64,000 nucleotides of DNA. Source: Brevipalpus yothersi (lineage: Eukaryota; Arthropoda; Arachnida; Trombidiformes; Tenuipalpidae). Location of the stretch: NCBI GenBank assembly GCA_003956705.1, contig QZCP01000048.1, forward strand, positions 62,001-126,000, written 5' to 3'. Positions within the stretch are counted from its first letter, which is position 1. Every line of letters starts with the position of its first letter. A program made the translations under genes and the position numbers. This document shows positions 8,627-24,352 of the stretch, piece after piece. The notes under the pieces were generated by a model. It was not told the origin of the DNA. It did no database searches and saw nothing but the letters and a program-made list of their open reading frames with translations.

Positions 8627-11600
8627 ATGGCACAAAAATGGAGGGAAGAGGTCATCGGTAAGCGATTCCTCTCTGTATCATATCCTTCAACCACAAGATT
8701 AAAAGCCAAAAAGATATCAGAATGGCCATGGAGACAAGGTGTTATCAGAGCTTCCAACAAATCAAGTCCACAGCATCCCGAATTAACAGTAAGTGAAAAT
8801 GAGTACAACTCTCTTCTTCTCGATAGAGTATTTATATATATATTTATAACGTATATAACCTCCTCCTCCTCCCTCCTCTATTCCAATTCGAATATCGATT
8901 TCGAATTCAGTATTCCTGAATTGATCATTATATGTGTCCATGAGTGAGGAAGTGAATCATAATGAATACATACCACGTGTAATTCGACTTATATATCTTA
9001 TGAAATTGGCTATTCAAAAACATATATACAAATATGTGTATGTATTTATAATATTTCCAAGGAAAATTTTCCTATTCAATATTCATAGACTTAATTAAAT
9101 CTGCAATCTCTAGGTTTTCTGTTTTCAACATCGTTCTCTTCCGTGAGCTTTCCCTCTTCTTTTCTCTCTCTCTCTCTTTACTCTTTCTCTCCCCTTTCTT
9201 TACTCTCTCTCTCTCTCTCTCTTCACTAACAACTGCGACACACTCAACATTCAAGTCTTCAATTAATAGATGACCTGTCACTGCCTTTTGTTCTTAAATC
9301 AACTTGCCTTATTCTTCATCTTTTATGCACTTCCTACTCTTCTATTTTGATTAACCAGATCCTCATCTTTCCGGTTGATTGAGGATCAATTTAGTGAAAA
9401 AGAGTGAAAGAGAGGGAGAGAGATAAAGGGAAAACTCAAAACAGTAAGAGCAAAATTACATAAGTCAATAAGTAGTACTAAAAGAGAAAGTTACGGTATA
9501 ATGATGATGAAAAGAAAGTGGTCGAAAAAAATTGCTTCAACTATATTAACTATACCCGTAAAGAAAATATGAACTTCGATTATATTCAATGAGGCCAAAA
9601 AATTATATTCGTTCAAGTCACCAAGAACAAGTTCGAAATTTTCCTCCTCCATTCTTAATGTGAATGTGCATGTAAGAAAAAGAGAGGGAACACTTCTTAT
9701 GCTGATGATTTTTCCATACAATATTTCCCACTATCATTCAATACACATTGAATAACAATAATTGATAATGAAATGCTCATGATGCATTCGGAAACTCACT
9801 CACACACATACACACGAATTCTCTTTGCCCAGAAAGAGTCATCCTCAATTGTACAATGAATCAAAAGAAAAAGTTCCAAAAAAGAAATCGAAATATCAGA
9901 ACAGGAAACGTTATCTTTCTCTTCCTCGTTCATTGCAAATTCGAGAGTTGAAAAAAAAGGGAAAAATTTTTACCCCTTTTCTTTTATTGCGCATGACATT
10001 ATTAATCAGCTGATTTTGTGTGTTGTGTGTTGTGTTGTTATCAGGTTTTTCTGTTTCATCGAAGTCAGTTCATTTTTTGACTCTACTGACATGATTCTGC
10101 TTTGAACCCAAACTTTTCATAACCTTCTACTCATCTCTATCTCCATCACTATCTTCCTCTCTCTCCTTTTCTCTCTTTCTCTTTTTGATGATGTGTTTTT
10201 TTTGCTTCTTTTCGCATTACGAGTATTGAGAGTAGCTGGTGAAGAGGATTTTTTGACGAAAAAAATTGTTGATGTGTGAGCGTATATGTGTGTGTCCTCG
10301 CTAGTTTGGCAGCGATGATGATTGAGCAGATCCGAAAGGTGATTCAAAATCGAATTACTCGCTGCGATGATTTACAAAGTTGTATGCGAAAATCTGTTGT
10401 CGGTTATCAAATATGGACTCAGTTTTCGGAACTTTGGTATGAATTCAAGAATCTGATAGATCATTCAACTCTCTCACACAATTCAAGTTGCGTAGCATCT
10501 CCTACTACTTCTTCTTCCATGATATCTCCACCTTCATCTTCAAAAAACTTTGATAATAATAATTCTTTGGATTCTCTGAAAAATTTTGCAAATGCTTGTG
10601 ACCAACTGCGAGATCGTATTTGGGAATGCCTCAACATAGGACATTGGAAATCAGTGCTAGAAGATTATCGTATCATGTATGCATCAATCTGCTTGATGAT
10701 GTTGTATTTATCTCTCGTAATTTTTGTGCATGAACATTTGAAAGCTTCACTGGACCAGATTTTTTTAGAAGATAAGCCTCATGACAGTTTTAAAGCTCTA
10801 TCTTATGCTCTCTCACTGGCTGATATGGGCTTGATAATGAGTCCTCCCATTATGGAGAACATTTTGGCCGATATTGCATCTGTTATACATCAAAATCTAA
10901 TCCTCCTTAAACCGATTAACTTGTCGAATGAACTCCAAATGAGACTATCAACTGGAGTTGAAATCTCCACGATTAGAATTAAACCTGAACATAGAATCAC
11001 TGAGCTCATATGTCCTGATATCATGCAATTTAAGAGTGAATATTTTGAGCCACAAATTCCGGTTGTAATTTCTGGTGCAATTGATCATTGGCCGTGTTTA
11101 TCATCAAACTCGACTCATAAATGGTCCATTGATTATTTGATCAAACTAGCTGGCTATCGAACTGTTTCCATCGAAATAGGATCAAAATATACTGATGAAT
11201 GTTGGTCACAAAAAATGATGACCATTCAGGAATTTGTGGAAAATCATTTCGTTGATGAAGTTCATCAGAAAGGTTATCTAGCACAGCAAGACCTGTTCAC
11301 ACAAGTGAAAGAGTTGGCTCAAGATTTTTCTATTCCTGATTATTGCAGCGTTGCCAGACAACAGAAGCAACAGAATGAATCAGAAAAAGTAGAAAGTGAT
11401 CATATTGATGATGAAATGATGATAGATAATTTCAATTCATCGTGTTGCAATATAATGATTAACGCATGGTTTGGTCCCTGGTCAACAGTATCTCCGCTTC
11501 ATCAAGATCCATATGACAATTTGCTGAGTCAAGTTATTGGGTGTAAATATGTTCGTCTATATTCAAACAAGATCAATCGAGAAAGTATATATGCTCATCA

Positions 11601-12851
11601 AGATAAATTGTTAGATAATACAAGTCAAGTTGATATAGATAATTATGATTCTAGCAAATATCCTCAATTTTCATCACTTCCATTTACAGAACACATACTC
11701 AAACCAGGTCAAATGCTTTTTATTCCTAATGGGTATTGGCACTACGTAAAATCCCTTTCAACTAGCTTTTCTATCAATTTTTGGTGGATATAAGAACCAC
11801 GAAATTCTTATTCATTCATTCACATCACTATTTGTTATATCTTCTCTACTTGTTATCCATCTTCCCATTGAATACATGAAGCTTCTCTTTCTTCTTCTCT
11901 CTCTCTCACTCATGTAGCGAAAGAGAATCTAGGACATTCTGGTGAATTTACTCTATCAAATTATGCGTATCTTTGCTCACTTTTCTCTCTCTCTCACTCA
12001 CTCACTATGCTCAACTATACTTGTGTGCTCTTTCTCAAAGTTGTATCTCCTCGAGTTGCTCTATCCTCCTTTTATTGATATTTTTTTCACACACAATGTA
12101 CCCATGCTAGGTATACAAGTATGTATGTATGTATATATACACTCGCATTCATGTATAATTCGGAAATACATCAGATGCCGCCGTCTGTATTAGCACCTCC
12201 TTTCTCTTTCTTTCTCCTTCTCTCTCAAGCTGGCCTCGTCTCCGACCACCGAACTCGGTGAAAAACATTCTGGTAAAACCAGAAAGCCTCTCAGCTAGCA
12301 CTTTACAATTACAACTCGACGACCTCTCTGGGCCTCTCTCTCTCTCTTTCTCTTTCTTTCTTTTTTCAAGAAGGCATGCAAGGGCTTGCTTTCCTTTGGG
12401 AAAGAGAGAGAGAAAGAAGCCATGGGATCGATTCTAGACTAGATTTTTTCGCTCTTTCACTATCTCCATGGTTATTTTCTTTTTTCGCCCCCAATCTTTT
12501 CTCTCTCTCTCTCGCGTAGTCTTTTGGGTTTTCTCTCACTCGGTGCCCTTTTCTACTTCGTGGTGGTGATTTATTGGTTTGTCGCAATAAGGCATGGCAT
12601 GTTACTAAAGCCTAGATTCCATCTTGGCTCTAGAACAATTATGTTGATTCTAGGTAGAATTCATTTCTTGATACCAACTTAAGAGCTTATCATCATCAGC
12701 CTCTTGATTCTGTGGAAAAAGAGAAGAGACCGTTGGCATAGTGAATGTTGAGTGGAAAGCAAGAGAGAAAAATCAGAAGGCAAGATCATCTGCTCTTTTC
12801 AAAAATCCTTCAAGTCTTTGAAAATACTCTAGCAGAATATTTAATGGAAGA

Positions 12852-12906
<55 letters not shown>

Positions 12907-13261
12907 AAGAAGGGAATAGTATCATGGTTGGGGAATAACTCAATCACAATTCATGACTGAAATAGAGAGGGAAAGAGAAGACGAATAAGATGGAGTAAGC
13001 GGTTCTCAGTCAATTTCTAGGCACACTCAATGGTTGGTGAAAAGAAAAAATTCACTCCTGTGTTCACACCCCTCCTGACCTTTGAATAAGGGGCTCTCTC
13101 TCTCACCTAAGACAAACAATGATTTTTATCAGAATTCAGGGATGAAGAGCTAGCGAGAGAGGTGGGCGAAGTGGGTTCACTGGAATTTCTTCCGCGCTCA
13201 TTCAGAATGATGATGTTCACTATGGAATGTTTTATGAAAAAAAAACTCGTAACAGGATTCA

Positions 13262-13348
<87 letters not shown>

Positions 13349-14210
13349 TGATTACTGTATGAACTGGATTCTTTGGTTTGGCACGAATTCGATCGTGTTT
13401 CATGCTGTTTAACAATAACAATTCGTTCAAAGCACTCATTTTTTTGCATCATCATATGTTCTGTTCAACAGGTTCTCTGACTATCTATCCATCTATCTAT
13501 TATGGCTGAATATTATTCAATCAATTACTGATAATATACTGATCACAATGAATTTTCTTCACTTCCCAAGGTTCTGGTTGAATACGATGATGTGGATTGG
13601 CGTAAAAGAGAATGGATCCATGTATATGATCAGCAATTTCAAGTGTTTCTAATTGAACAGAGTATCATCTGGACCGTCCGGAAAGAAGAAGGTAGTCAAG
13701 GCTTGGAAAAAGATTGGCTTGCTCTGGTAAGTTGATTCATCCATCATTAGCTGTGATTAGGGTAAATTGAATGTAGAAAGAAAGTAATAAATGAGTGATA
13801 GAGTGAGATGAGCATGTTTCAGGCTCATGCTTCCTTTTTCCTTCAACTGCAATCATTCAACCCGCTATCTTGTTGAGTATAAAGAGCAATGTGATACACA
13901 GCGTAATCATTCGCTTGCACCCAGCACCGCTTAATGTTTTTAAATGTGTCTTTTTACCCAGTTGACCTTGAAAAAAATGCAAATGTGCATGTAATAATTA
14001 GAGTGTTATAATTTTGGCCACAACACTACAGTTCAGACTCTCTCTCTCTCTCCTCGCCCGTCTACATATATTCAGATTGCCTAGGCTATGTCACGCTTTC
14101 TCTTTCTCTCTCTCTCTCTCTTTCAACTTTCCTCTGAATAACCGAGAATGTTGATTCTTTATCACAACAGTAAAAGCAATTCAGATTTCATTTCATTTTC
14201 CCTTCTCCAT

Positions 14211-14289
<79 letters not shown>

Positions 14290-17200
14290 ATGACTCTTTC
14301 ACATGCCCTCTCTGCTCACTCTCTATTTCTCCCTTTCATGAGAGGGAAAAATGTCTATCTTTTCTCTCTCATTCTCTCTCTCTCTCTTTCCTTCTCTTTG
14401 CTCTCCCTCTCTCTCTCGCACTGCTGAATGAATGGACTTTTGCAAGAGTAGAGTAACTGTGGAATTTCTTGGATTTTTAGATGTCGTGTCAGTTAGTCTG
14501 ACTCAATATACCAGTTTTGCATCATTGCTGTTTATTGGTGTATATCGTGACAACAGGAAGACATAAGAGCACCTAATCCTGTTGTGTTAGTCTTTATCCA
14601 TTGTTTATCGCTGATTACAACCTCCGCCTCATCCTCTCTCCTCCCTGTATATGTGTACTGTATTTTTGTGCACACATCCACTCTCGCTAACATTGAACAC
14701 TTTGCTCATCATGAGCTCATCATCACGCAAAAAAAATTGTATTGTTTCATCTTCAATTCTGTTACTCTATTTTTTCTCCTCTCCAATAGAATTTCAAACC
14801 TTTGGTGGATAAAGTGAGTGTACAGCAGTCACCTTTACAGCCCATCGAATTTTTTGACGACAAGCAATTGAATTTTGTGGATATTGATCAACTCAAATTG
14901 TATGAGGTAAGCTTCTTCAAAATCTTCAATTTCCAATGATTCTTTCCATTTCCAACAACATCATCATCATCATCTACCAAATTCCATTTCCTAACCATTC
15001 AGTACTGCCAATACCAGTACAGTTCTTTACTCGAATCAAATGTCAGTCCAAACGATGAACCAGTTTTTATCGATTATAATTTGTCTCGAGAAAGTCTCTT
15101 CTTTCTTTCTCTCTTTCCCACTCCTTAAGATGGCTATTTTCGAATACACTCTCAGCCTAGATCTTTATCGATGATTCAACATCTTACACCATATCTAATG
15201 CCAGTTTTATAACTCGAGTGGAAACTGGAATTACCATTTGGGAATATTCCATTCGATGACCTGTTCATGAAGGGATCTCTCTGGATGATGATTCGATTTT
15301 TTTTCATCTCATCGATTTTATCTATCCATCTATTTATCTGACTATCAGAAAAAAGCTCGATTTGATTTGTCTAGTTGTTGTCAATAGTTTTCCTTCCTTG
15401 TGTCTTTCCATCAAGCCGCTCAATACGTTTCTCTTTCTCTTCACTTTGCTTGTTTTGTTTATCTTGTCGTGATCTAATCACTCTCTTATCCACCCTTTAT
15501 CCACCTATTGATTACGGCTTAGAGTATCTATTAGTATGAACCGTTATTTCATTCTTTTTCGTTCTCTTTATTACTGGAGGGGGAGAAAATCTTTGTATGT
15601 AATCGTCAAATTGGAGGAACCAAGCTTTGATGCGATCTAGTTTCTCTTTTTCACACACTCCCTCGATTCCATAGAGAAGTAGGGCTGACGGTGAGAGAAA
15701 GAGAGAGAGAGAGAGAAAGGGAGAGAAAGAGAAGAAAGAGAGAGGAAGAAAATGTGAACAAGAGCACAATAAATTTATTTCACTGAGCTATTTTATTCCA
15801 AAAATGATGAATCAACAGTGATATATAATATCATGCCCATGATATGAAAGACCTGATATCTATACTGTCCCTGCATATAATTTTCACTATTACTACCACC
15901 CAGCAGTGAAAAGATTCTATGGTAATTGAGTGTACAGTTGAGCATCAGTGGAGAGAAAAAGAGAGATGAAGTCTACAGTCTCTGCAAGCTTGAATAAAAA
16001 TATACTTCGATCGATTGAAAGAGGAGAAGAGAGCGAGAAAAAAGAGAAATCAACTGGAATCTTTAATGTATATGTACTACCTCACTATTTCGTGTGTTTC
16101 TAGAACTCTCATTTTTCCGATGTATTTTCATGATTTCCACTTGATCACAAGAAGCCAGAAGAAGCCAGAAAGGTTGTTTCATCTCTTGATATTCATCAGA
16201 AAACAGGAAGGGAGAGAGAAAGAGATAGGGAAAGAAAAAAGGAGAAAAAAAAATTCGATCAAATCAGCATGCACAGTCAGCATGGCTTTTCAAAACATGT
16301 TCACTCACGCAATGAGCTTTTCTTTGAGTTTTGAGTATTCTTTCTTTCTTTCTTTCTTTCTCTTTCTCTCTTTAACCCTTTTTTCCCAAGCTTCATTATA
16401 GTATCTTTTTTACCTCTATTTGCTCCATTCAATATTAAAAAGAAATTGAGACACAAGAAATAATGTTCAAATGGTGATAAATCCACACATACAAACTTTT
16501 TTTTCATGCAGATTGCACACTCTTTGTGGATGTCACCTTTTTGGCTCTCTCAGACTAACATGATGATGATTTTTGTGAACAATTTTCAACACACATACAT
16601 CATCAATTTCTATCGTTAGTTTACGCTTTACCAACACCATTGCCACGAGTCATAGCATACCAATTTGCATTCCTCTATCACGTCCTCATGTCTGTCATTT
16701 TTCAATCCATCTCATATCCATCTTGAACCTCATCCAGGCGCGGCCATTTTGGCCTCTATTCAATAATACTCTCAATTCCAATGACGCTCGAAACTTTCTA
16801 TCATTTTGCTCATTCTTCTCTCACTCTCTAATCTTGACAAGCAACTAGGCAACCTCTCTCTCTCCCTCTCTGTTAGCAACATTTATATTTAGACAAGATA
16901 CCAGGAATCCTAGTGAATTTTTCCCTAGAACTTGATAATGTATTTCAGATTATTTACCTTGCTCTTTGGCTTTGAATTGATATCAGAGTAAATGAGAGGC
17001 ATAAGATGTTGAAGTAAAGTAAGAGAGGACAAAGGTGGAAAGAGAGAGGTTGATGTCCTCATGACCTGATCCTGATTGAAACCGACTCCAGCCATAACAG
17101 TGGCCGTACTTTCGAAGCTGCTCTTTCCCTCTCTTCCTTTCTCTCTCTCTTTCTGTCTCTTAATATCTCAATGAGTGGGAGAAATGATAGTAATTTTCTT

Positions 17201-18084
17201 CAACTAGTTTTCAGATTCATTCAACATTCATAAATACTCTCTTTCTCAAACACACACATGATATAATTTCCATTCCCATTATCTGCTGTCGATTGGAGGG
17301 CAAAAACAAGCACACAGATTGTGTGTGAAGCTAGCTGTTTCGTTGGGTTCCTTTTGTTGTGCACATATTTTCTCTCTCTCTCCTTCTCTCTCTTCCAGTC
17401 CATTCCATACATACAAAGAACGATAAAAGCCTCTCCACACACTCAGTATGCGGACTTGAAAGTGGGCTACACTAGTTTGGGCTCTCTCTTTTTTGGCTGC
17501 TTCCTACTCATCCCAGAAATTAAACCTGAGACACTTTGCCCTCTCTCAATCGGCATCTCTCTCCTCTTTCCCATCTCTCATCTCTCCATCTCTTGCTCAA
17601 TTGTTTCGAATGCAAATGATGATAGCACACTAATATTTGAATGAAATGAGGAACAGTTTCATTCAAGGCCGCTTCTATTATAGCTCCTCATCGTCAGCTT
17701 TCATTGGATACATTGGTGGCTATATCTTTCCAAAATAGTAGCAAGGCGAAGAAGAGTTTCACTATGGTTTACAATGTGATAATCGCCATGAGAGTATGGG
17801 ATGAGAGGGTGGATTACAATACATATAGAGAAAGATAGATAGATTATGTTGATGGTAATCATGTAGTCTGATGAGGGTTAATAATGAAGGTTTCAACACT
17901 GATAGCTTTTCACTCTTTTCTCTTTCTCTCTCTTTCTTTCTCCTTCCACCTAATACATCTTACATTTATGTGTTGTAATTCTCAATTTTCTTCTCTCATG
18001 TATCTCTTTGCAGTATTTTTCTCTCACACAATGTCTACTCTTTCCCGTTGCCTCATCATTACATAAATCGATAAATCGAAGTAC

Positions 18085-18137
<53 letters not shown>

Positions 18138-19891
18138 GTGAATATCTGCCAGCATGAAGAAAATAAAGAGAGGCTATTTCGATTCTTGGCATGAAGTAGT
18201 AATGTTAGGATTACCATAATCAATTTTTCGTCTAGTATCTCTACTTGAATTTTCTTTTTCTCTCCCTCTCTCTTTCTCCGATGTCTCTTGCTATCGGGAG
18301 AGAAAGTATAAACAAGCAGTGAGTGATACAGAATAATATCTGGTCCATATTTTGTCCCCCTAAAAAGTTCCGAAAAAGAATGACAAGCATTGAATGCCAG
18401 TTTCTAGGGAAACACTCAAAATACGTACATGAATATGTTCTCCCTGGTTCTTGAACTCCACCAGTTTTCTCTTCATTCTCTTTTTTTCTTCTTTGTGTAC
18501 CCACTGAATGGAGCTGAAAGGAGGGAAAAGTGAGAGAAAGAGAAAGAGAGAGAGAATGCATGACGCTTACCCAGTACACAAGTATTTTTCCTGGCTCTCT
18601 CTTAGGCTCTAATGCCAACAACATGGGCTGAGGAACGCTAGATCTGGTAATGAAGTAGAGTGGGCCTATTTTCTGGATGGCTGTCATTTCTCTCTCTCTC
18701 CCTCTTTTTCTCTCTGCCTTCTTCCTGACTCTTCACTCTCTCGCCCGGTTTCGCTTCACATACAAAACATTTCTCAGCATTTTCGGGCGAAAAAGAGCGA
18801 GTTAATGTGAATGAGTGAGAGAGAAAAAGAGACTAGAATGATGATCATGGGGGGGGGGGAAGGAGAGAGATAGTTCATATGATGTGAAAGGCGAATGAGA
18901 GAGAAAGAATATTACGAAATAAGTTTATGATGGATGAGACTGACGGGTATCAGTTCTGAAGAATGAGATGAAAGATGAGTAAGAATTTTTGAGTGTTGGT
19001 GATGTTTGATGAGAGAAAAATTCGGAAAAAAATGTATAAAAACCGATCATAATAACTCTTATGAATCTTTTGGATATTTTGATATCTCCAGTCATTTTTG
19101 GTATCTTATTTGTCTCATACTCACTAGTGCATATCTAAGCATCCTGAAGCAATTTTTGAACCATGTTAAATGATCGAATCACTCAAGAAATACCTGCGAG
19201 GCTAACTCACATTGCAAATATATTGCATTCCTCAATGAGTGACTAGAGACTGTAGAGAATTGCTTTGTGAGAATTCTTTTTCGTTGTCTCTCTCTCTCTC
19301 TCTCTCTTTCTCTCTTTTCTTCTCGTTTCGCTCAAATGACAATCTCTCTTCCTGTGAGAATATGTTAGATGAGTATGTTTTTTTCTGCTCGCTTTGTTTG
19401 TGACTTGTTGAGAAGAGTGTTTATTGGTAATAATCTTTTTATGCGATGAAATTACATATCCAGCTGATTATCAAGCAAATCTATGTGATTATTTACCTCA
19501 TTCACTTCATTGATGATCTGTGCCCCAGTTTGCTGAAAGAGAGCGAATGAAAAAGAGTGTTTGATGAATTATGATGATGGCGAAACTTCTCATTTTCCTT
19601 TCTCTTTCTACCTGTCTCTGTCTCTCTGTCTCTCTCTCTCTCTCTCTTTCTTTCTCTCTCTACCTCCCTTATCATTCTCACATGACATGCTCTTCCTATT
19701 CTCCATACTGGTGTCTTGCTCATCACCACAGTATCGCTCATTATTATTAGGGAATGAACTTTAGCTAGCTTGATTATATTTACCTTCAGATATCTATCTA
19801 TCTTTCTCTCTTCGCTCACTCATAGAACAGGAAACTGGCTGGCAACCCTTTTCCCTTTTCCTCAGCTCTTTCACCCCATTCTCTAAACTTT

Positions 19892-19923
<32 letters not shown>

Positions 19924-20033
19924 CCTTCGATACAATTTGCATACTTGATTCACTTCTATCAGCTCTCTTGCTCTTCAGCTTTTTTTTCTACCTCTTCTTT
20001 TTTCATCCTCCTCTTCTTGATGTTGGTCTCTTA

Positions 20034-20099
<66 letters not shown>

Positions 20100-22416
20100 A
20101 TCCCAACCCACACACGCATACACACACTCACATACACACACGTTTAATTTTCTCTCTCATCAATTTTTGTTTGGCTTAACTGTTTTCACGATCACCATGT
20201 TTCCTCTTACAGGAAGGTGATCTGAACAAACCAGCATATCGAAGTGCCGCCACCACATTCGCCAAACACATTCGTCACTGGAAAGATTATCAAGACAGTC
20301 AGTCAATCCTTCTCACAACACCCAGTGTTCTAGTGGGGTATCGTGTGAAAGTATATCGTTCCGAAGGTACAACTCAATGGTATACAGCAGTGATTGTTTC
20401 CTACAATGAAAAGACTAAGGTAAGTGATAATTATCATTATTTTTCTACTACCACTATCGCTAGAATTTCTTTTTTATTATGTCTATACCACCACCAATAT
20501 TGATCCAACAATTTCTCATCATTCGAATCGGTACTATCCCGTGATACAGACCGAAAGTAATAATAATAATCACGCTGTACCTTCCGCCATAAACATCATC
20601 ATTGAAGATGAGATATTTTTTTCGATTTAATCTGGCAACCATAAGTTATTCATCCCATGAAGAGTGGAATGATGTATCTTTCTGTAACCCGGCTCAAATG
20701 AACTCTCTCTCCTCCCACTCCGTTCATCGTTCTTTCTTATGCTTTCATCATCTCATCTTCTCCTTCTCTCAATCTTGTGAGCATCTTTCCAGCCACTTTG
20801 CATAAGGCCTCAAATGCAATGATGGCGGTCGTTTTTATATTGTTAACGGGCTGCCTGTTGAGTTTTTAATGAGTGTGTATATAAATGTGTGTGTGTATGT
20901 TCAAATTCAGAAGCGAAAAGTAGAAGAAATATCTTCTCAGATAATCAGCGTCACCATCACAGCTCACTGGTTCCCGCATCTTTCCTTTTTTTCCCAGTGT
21001 CACTAAAGGTTAGGTGATGTGAATATGTTTGGGCTTTTTCCGCAAGTGACAATGAACAAAGACAAAGTACAGTTAATGGGGAATGAATATAAAAAACATT
21101 ATAGAATAGTGTTTAACCAGAAAAAAGAGAAAGAAGAAGAGAAAAATCTTTGCATCTCTCATACTTAAGTAGCTTGTGATATTTTCATCTCTATTTACCG
21201 GGGAACGAAAAGAATTTCACTACAATTGTATCATGGCTGTTGTTGAGGCATTATGATAATTTTTTTCTTCTTTTTCCTACTACTCAGCGAATTAGTAAAG
21301 CTAATAAAAAGCTGGCGACGGTGAGAAAAAGTTCCAAGAGACAACTTATTTTGAGATTATGGAAAGTATCTGTCATGCGGATTATTTTAACAAACTGTAT
21401 ATACTGTTTACTGGGTGAATGTTTTCATTCTTGGAGAGAGAGAGAGACATTTGTTCCTCTGTTTTTCTTTAGATGTGCATTTTCTTAAGAAACTCAGTCA
21501 AGTCAACAAATTTAGCAATTAGTTTGATTACTGGTGATTAGGAGAAGGGAAAAATAGAAGAAGGAGAAGAAGAAGAATATGGAGAAGTGAGAAAGAGAGA
21601 AAAAAAGCAAAAAGCTTCCAAGTTGGTTGATGCTAGTCAATTTACCAGTGAAAAACGAAATACATTCTAGGTTTGATGAACGTACTGGTATTCCCTTGAA
21701 CAGTTTTTTCTTCTTTGATTCTGGCTGACATACACATACTTGGTGGCCAACTCAACTGCTTGTCTGAGGCAGCATTTCAAGCCCACCCAGAGCCCATCTA
21801 ACACAGCAAAGCAAAGCTTGATATCTTGGCTCCAGAATCACATGAACATGCAATGAAGCCAAAAACAAGCCACTTTGGCTCTCTTTCTCTTTCAATAAGA
21901 TTTGTTTTCTATTTTTCAATCCTTCAAAGTTATGTAAGAGACTTGTATCACACTTATTTCTTTATCTATTTACTTCGACATTGAGCATGAGGGGAGAGAG
22001 TGAGAGAGAGAGATGAATGATGGAGAAAGAGAGTGCATATACTTATGCCGTACACCTCACATTTCCTTTAAGAGGGAGCCATTTTTTTCTCGCTCTTTAA
22101 CCTCGTTCTTCGATCATGTTGTGAAGATAATTTTGTTTCTTCTCTCTCCTCCTTCCATCGATCAAGCACATGCTGACGTCAGACATGAAAGATTGAAGCG
22201 CGTGCAGAGGAAATCCAAACAAGCAATGGAATATATATGAATTTATATTTATGAATCTCGTTCTCCTCTTCCTATCCACTCTACCATACCAATGAAGCAA
22301 ATCTATTGTGAAAGAATCATATTCTCCTTGTGCCAATGTGTAGACAAATAGCCTCATGATCTCTCCTTCACAGTCTCTCTCTCTCCCTCTCTCTATTTCT
22401 CCTCATCAATTGCTTT

Positions 22417-22452
<36 letters not shown>

Positions 22453-24295
22453 TTCTGCGAGCTTATTCTGGTTTTTTTGGTTGTATATTCTGGTTGCTTT
22501 TTCAGGAGTGGGAGAGAGAAAGCAAGAAGGCAGCTTAAAAATCGAGTTCCAGGCCAACTAGCTGGGAACAATGACATCGAATGATTCATTGAGAATAAAG
22601 ATTGTTCAGTTCTGAAGAAGCCTCCAAGATAAGCACTTTTCTCAACCAAAAGCATCGCTGAAGGACCTGTTCTCTCTCTTTCTTTTCTCTCTCTCTTTTT
22701 TTGCTCGTATTTATCTCTTTCATCCTCTTATGCATCTCTCTCTCCCCTTTAAAAACCATCAACATTCAGTTGGTAATCATTCTTTAAGTGTATGGAGAAA
22801 AAAACCTGAATTAACACTAAACTTCACGATCTTCCTCCTTTTTTTCATCTTTTTTTTCTTTCTTCCTTCTCTCACCTCAATTTTGGCCCTCTCTCTCTCT
22901 CTCTTCATTCGACCTACTAGCTTCACTTTCAGTTTGTCTTCGGACTGCTCATCGAATAAATACCTTCTGCTCAGGCCATTTCTCTTTCTCTATCGGTCTA
23001 CTCCCTTTTCATCTCTTTTGCAACATCTCTCTTTCCCTCTCATCGATTGTATCGATTCGCTTTGCCATTCAGAGGAGCGACAAGAAAAACGATCGTCGAT
23101 CGGCATCCTCTCGCTCTTTCTCTCCCAGCTTCCATCCTCCGAGCCTCATCCTCTTTTGCTCTCTTTCTCTCTTTCTCTGCTGCACATACATTTGACCAAA
23201 GCTCTCCACTCTCGAGGGCTCCAATCGATGATGGCCTTCCTGGTCACGAATACATTCTCTCTCTCCCTCTCTCTCCCAAATACTGATACCATCATCATGA
23301 AAACGAGATCGACTTTGATCACAACCGGTGAATCGTTATTGTTGTTGGCTTGGTTGATATAAATAGTTCACATTGAATACTACTGCATACTTATTGCACC
23401 AGCATTTGTATTTGTGTGTGTGTATATGTATGATTCCCATCTGGTTTGCATTAGACCATGCATTTTCCTGTTCACTTGCTCTTCAGTCTGCCCTGACTTT
23501 TCTCTCTCTTTTCTCTTTCTTTTCTCTCTCTCTCTCTTTCTTCCTCTTTCTTTCTTTGAACCTCAACCCTCAACCCACTGTCTTGTTCCCAAACTGGTTT
23601 CACCTTCTTTTGGGTCTGTTTACCTCATCTAATCTGTGGTGTGGTGTTTGCTCTCTCTCTCCAGGCTACTATTCGCATTTCTCTCTCTCTTTCCCGCTTG
23701 CCCGGGCTGCCTGGCCTGCCTGGCCTCGATCGATCATGACCATCTAATGCCGATGGGCTCGAGGTTCATGGCTCATTCTCTCTCCTCTCTCTCCTCTCTT
23801 TTTCTCTGTGTCTCTCTTACTTGAGCCATAGAGAGAGGAGGCTTGCTACTGCTATTTTAACTACCAGTTTTGCTGTGGCACTAAATTTTGCCTCTCTTTT
23901 TCTCTTACCTTCTCTCTTTGAACCAGAAAACCCTACTGATTTGGCCCTGAGGCTGGGAAACTGGCCACTTTCTTCATAGTCTCCTCTCTTTTCTCTCTTC
24001 TCTCTAGGATGTTACATCGAGAGCGAAACTTGATGATTATATGTACATGTACATTTCATTCATGCTTACTTTTTTTACCATCTTCTTCTTTTTCTTCCCA
24101 TATTTGTTCCAACATGCTAAATAGGGATGTGTGAGTGTGTGATTCAAGATCTCACACTTTATGCTTCCATGGAATCACACACATCCCAAATACACAGGAA
24201 ACCGATTTCAGAAGCTGAAGTTAGAGGATATCATTGCTTCAAATCATTTTCATTAGTTGAGCGGAATGCATTCCGTTTCCCACGGAATGAGTAGC

Positions 24296-24352
<57 letters not shown>

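Larger units (their letters stand above)
8789..13570 (+). other. KDM3 intron 1, hosts the KDM8 gene
   Basis: A 4.8-kb intron between gtaagt and a cccaag acceptor. It carries the whole KDM8-like gene (10315-11793), many short CT/GA runs, a GA tract at 12857-12903, a CT tract at 13264-13345 about 225 bases before exon 2, and two small hairpins at 12247-12284. No other gene was seen. Confidence 0.85.
14907..20212 (+). other. KDM3 intron 3
   Basis: A 5.3-kb intron. It holds CT tracts at 18088-18134 and 20037-20097 (the second about 115 bases before exon 4), many shorter CT/GA runs, a run of nine G at about 18850, and AT-rich sequence. I found no conserved coding frame on either strand. Confidence 0.8.

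Noticed and set aside
8370..8702. 110-residue frame before KDM3
   Set aside because: It is Thr-rich low complexity, has no homology I know, and overlaps the well-supported KDM3 start in another frame.
10276..10314. Upstream extension of the KDM8 frame from a GTG
   Set aside because: GTG is not a normal start in animals, and the extra residues have no match; ATG at 10315 or 10318 is preferred.
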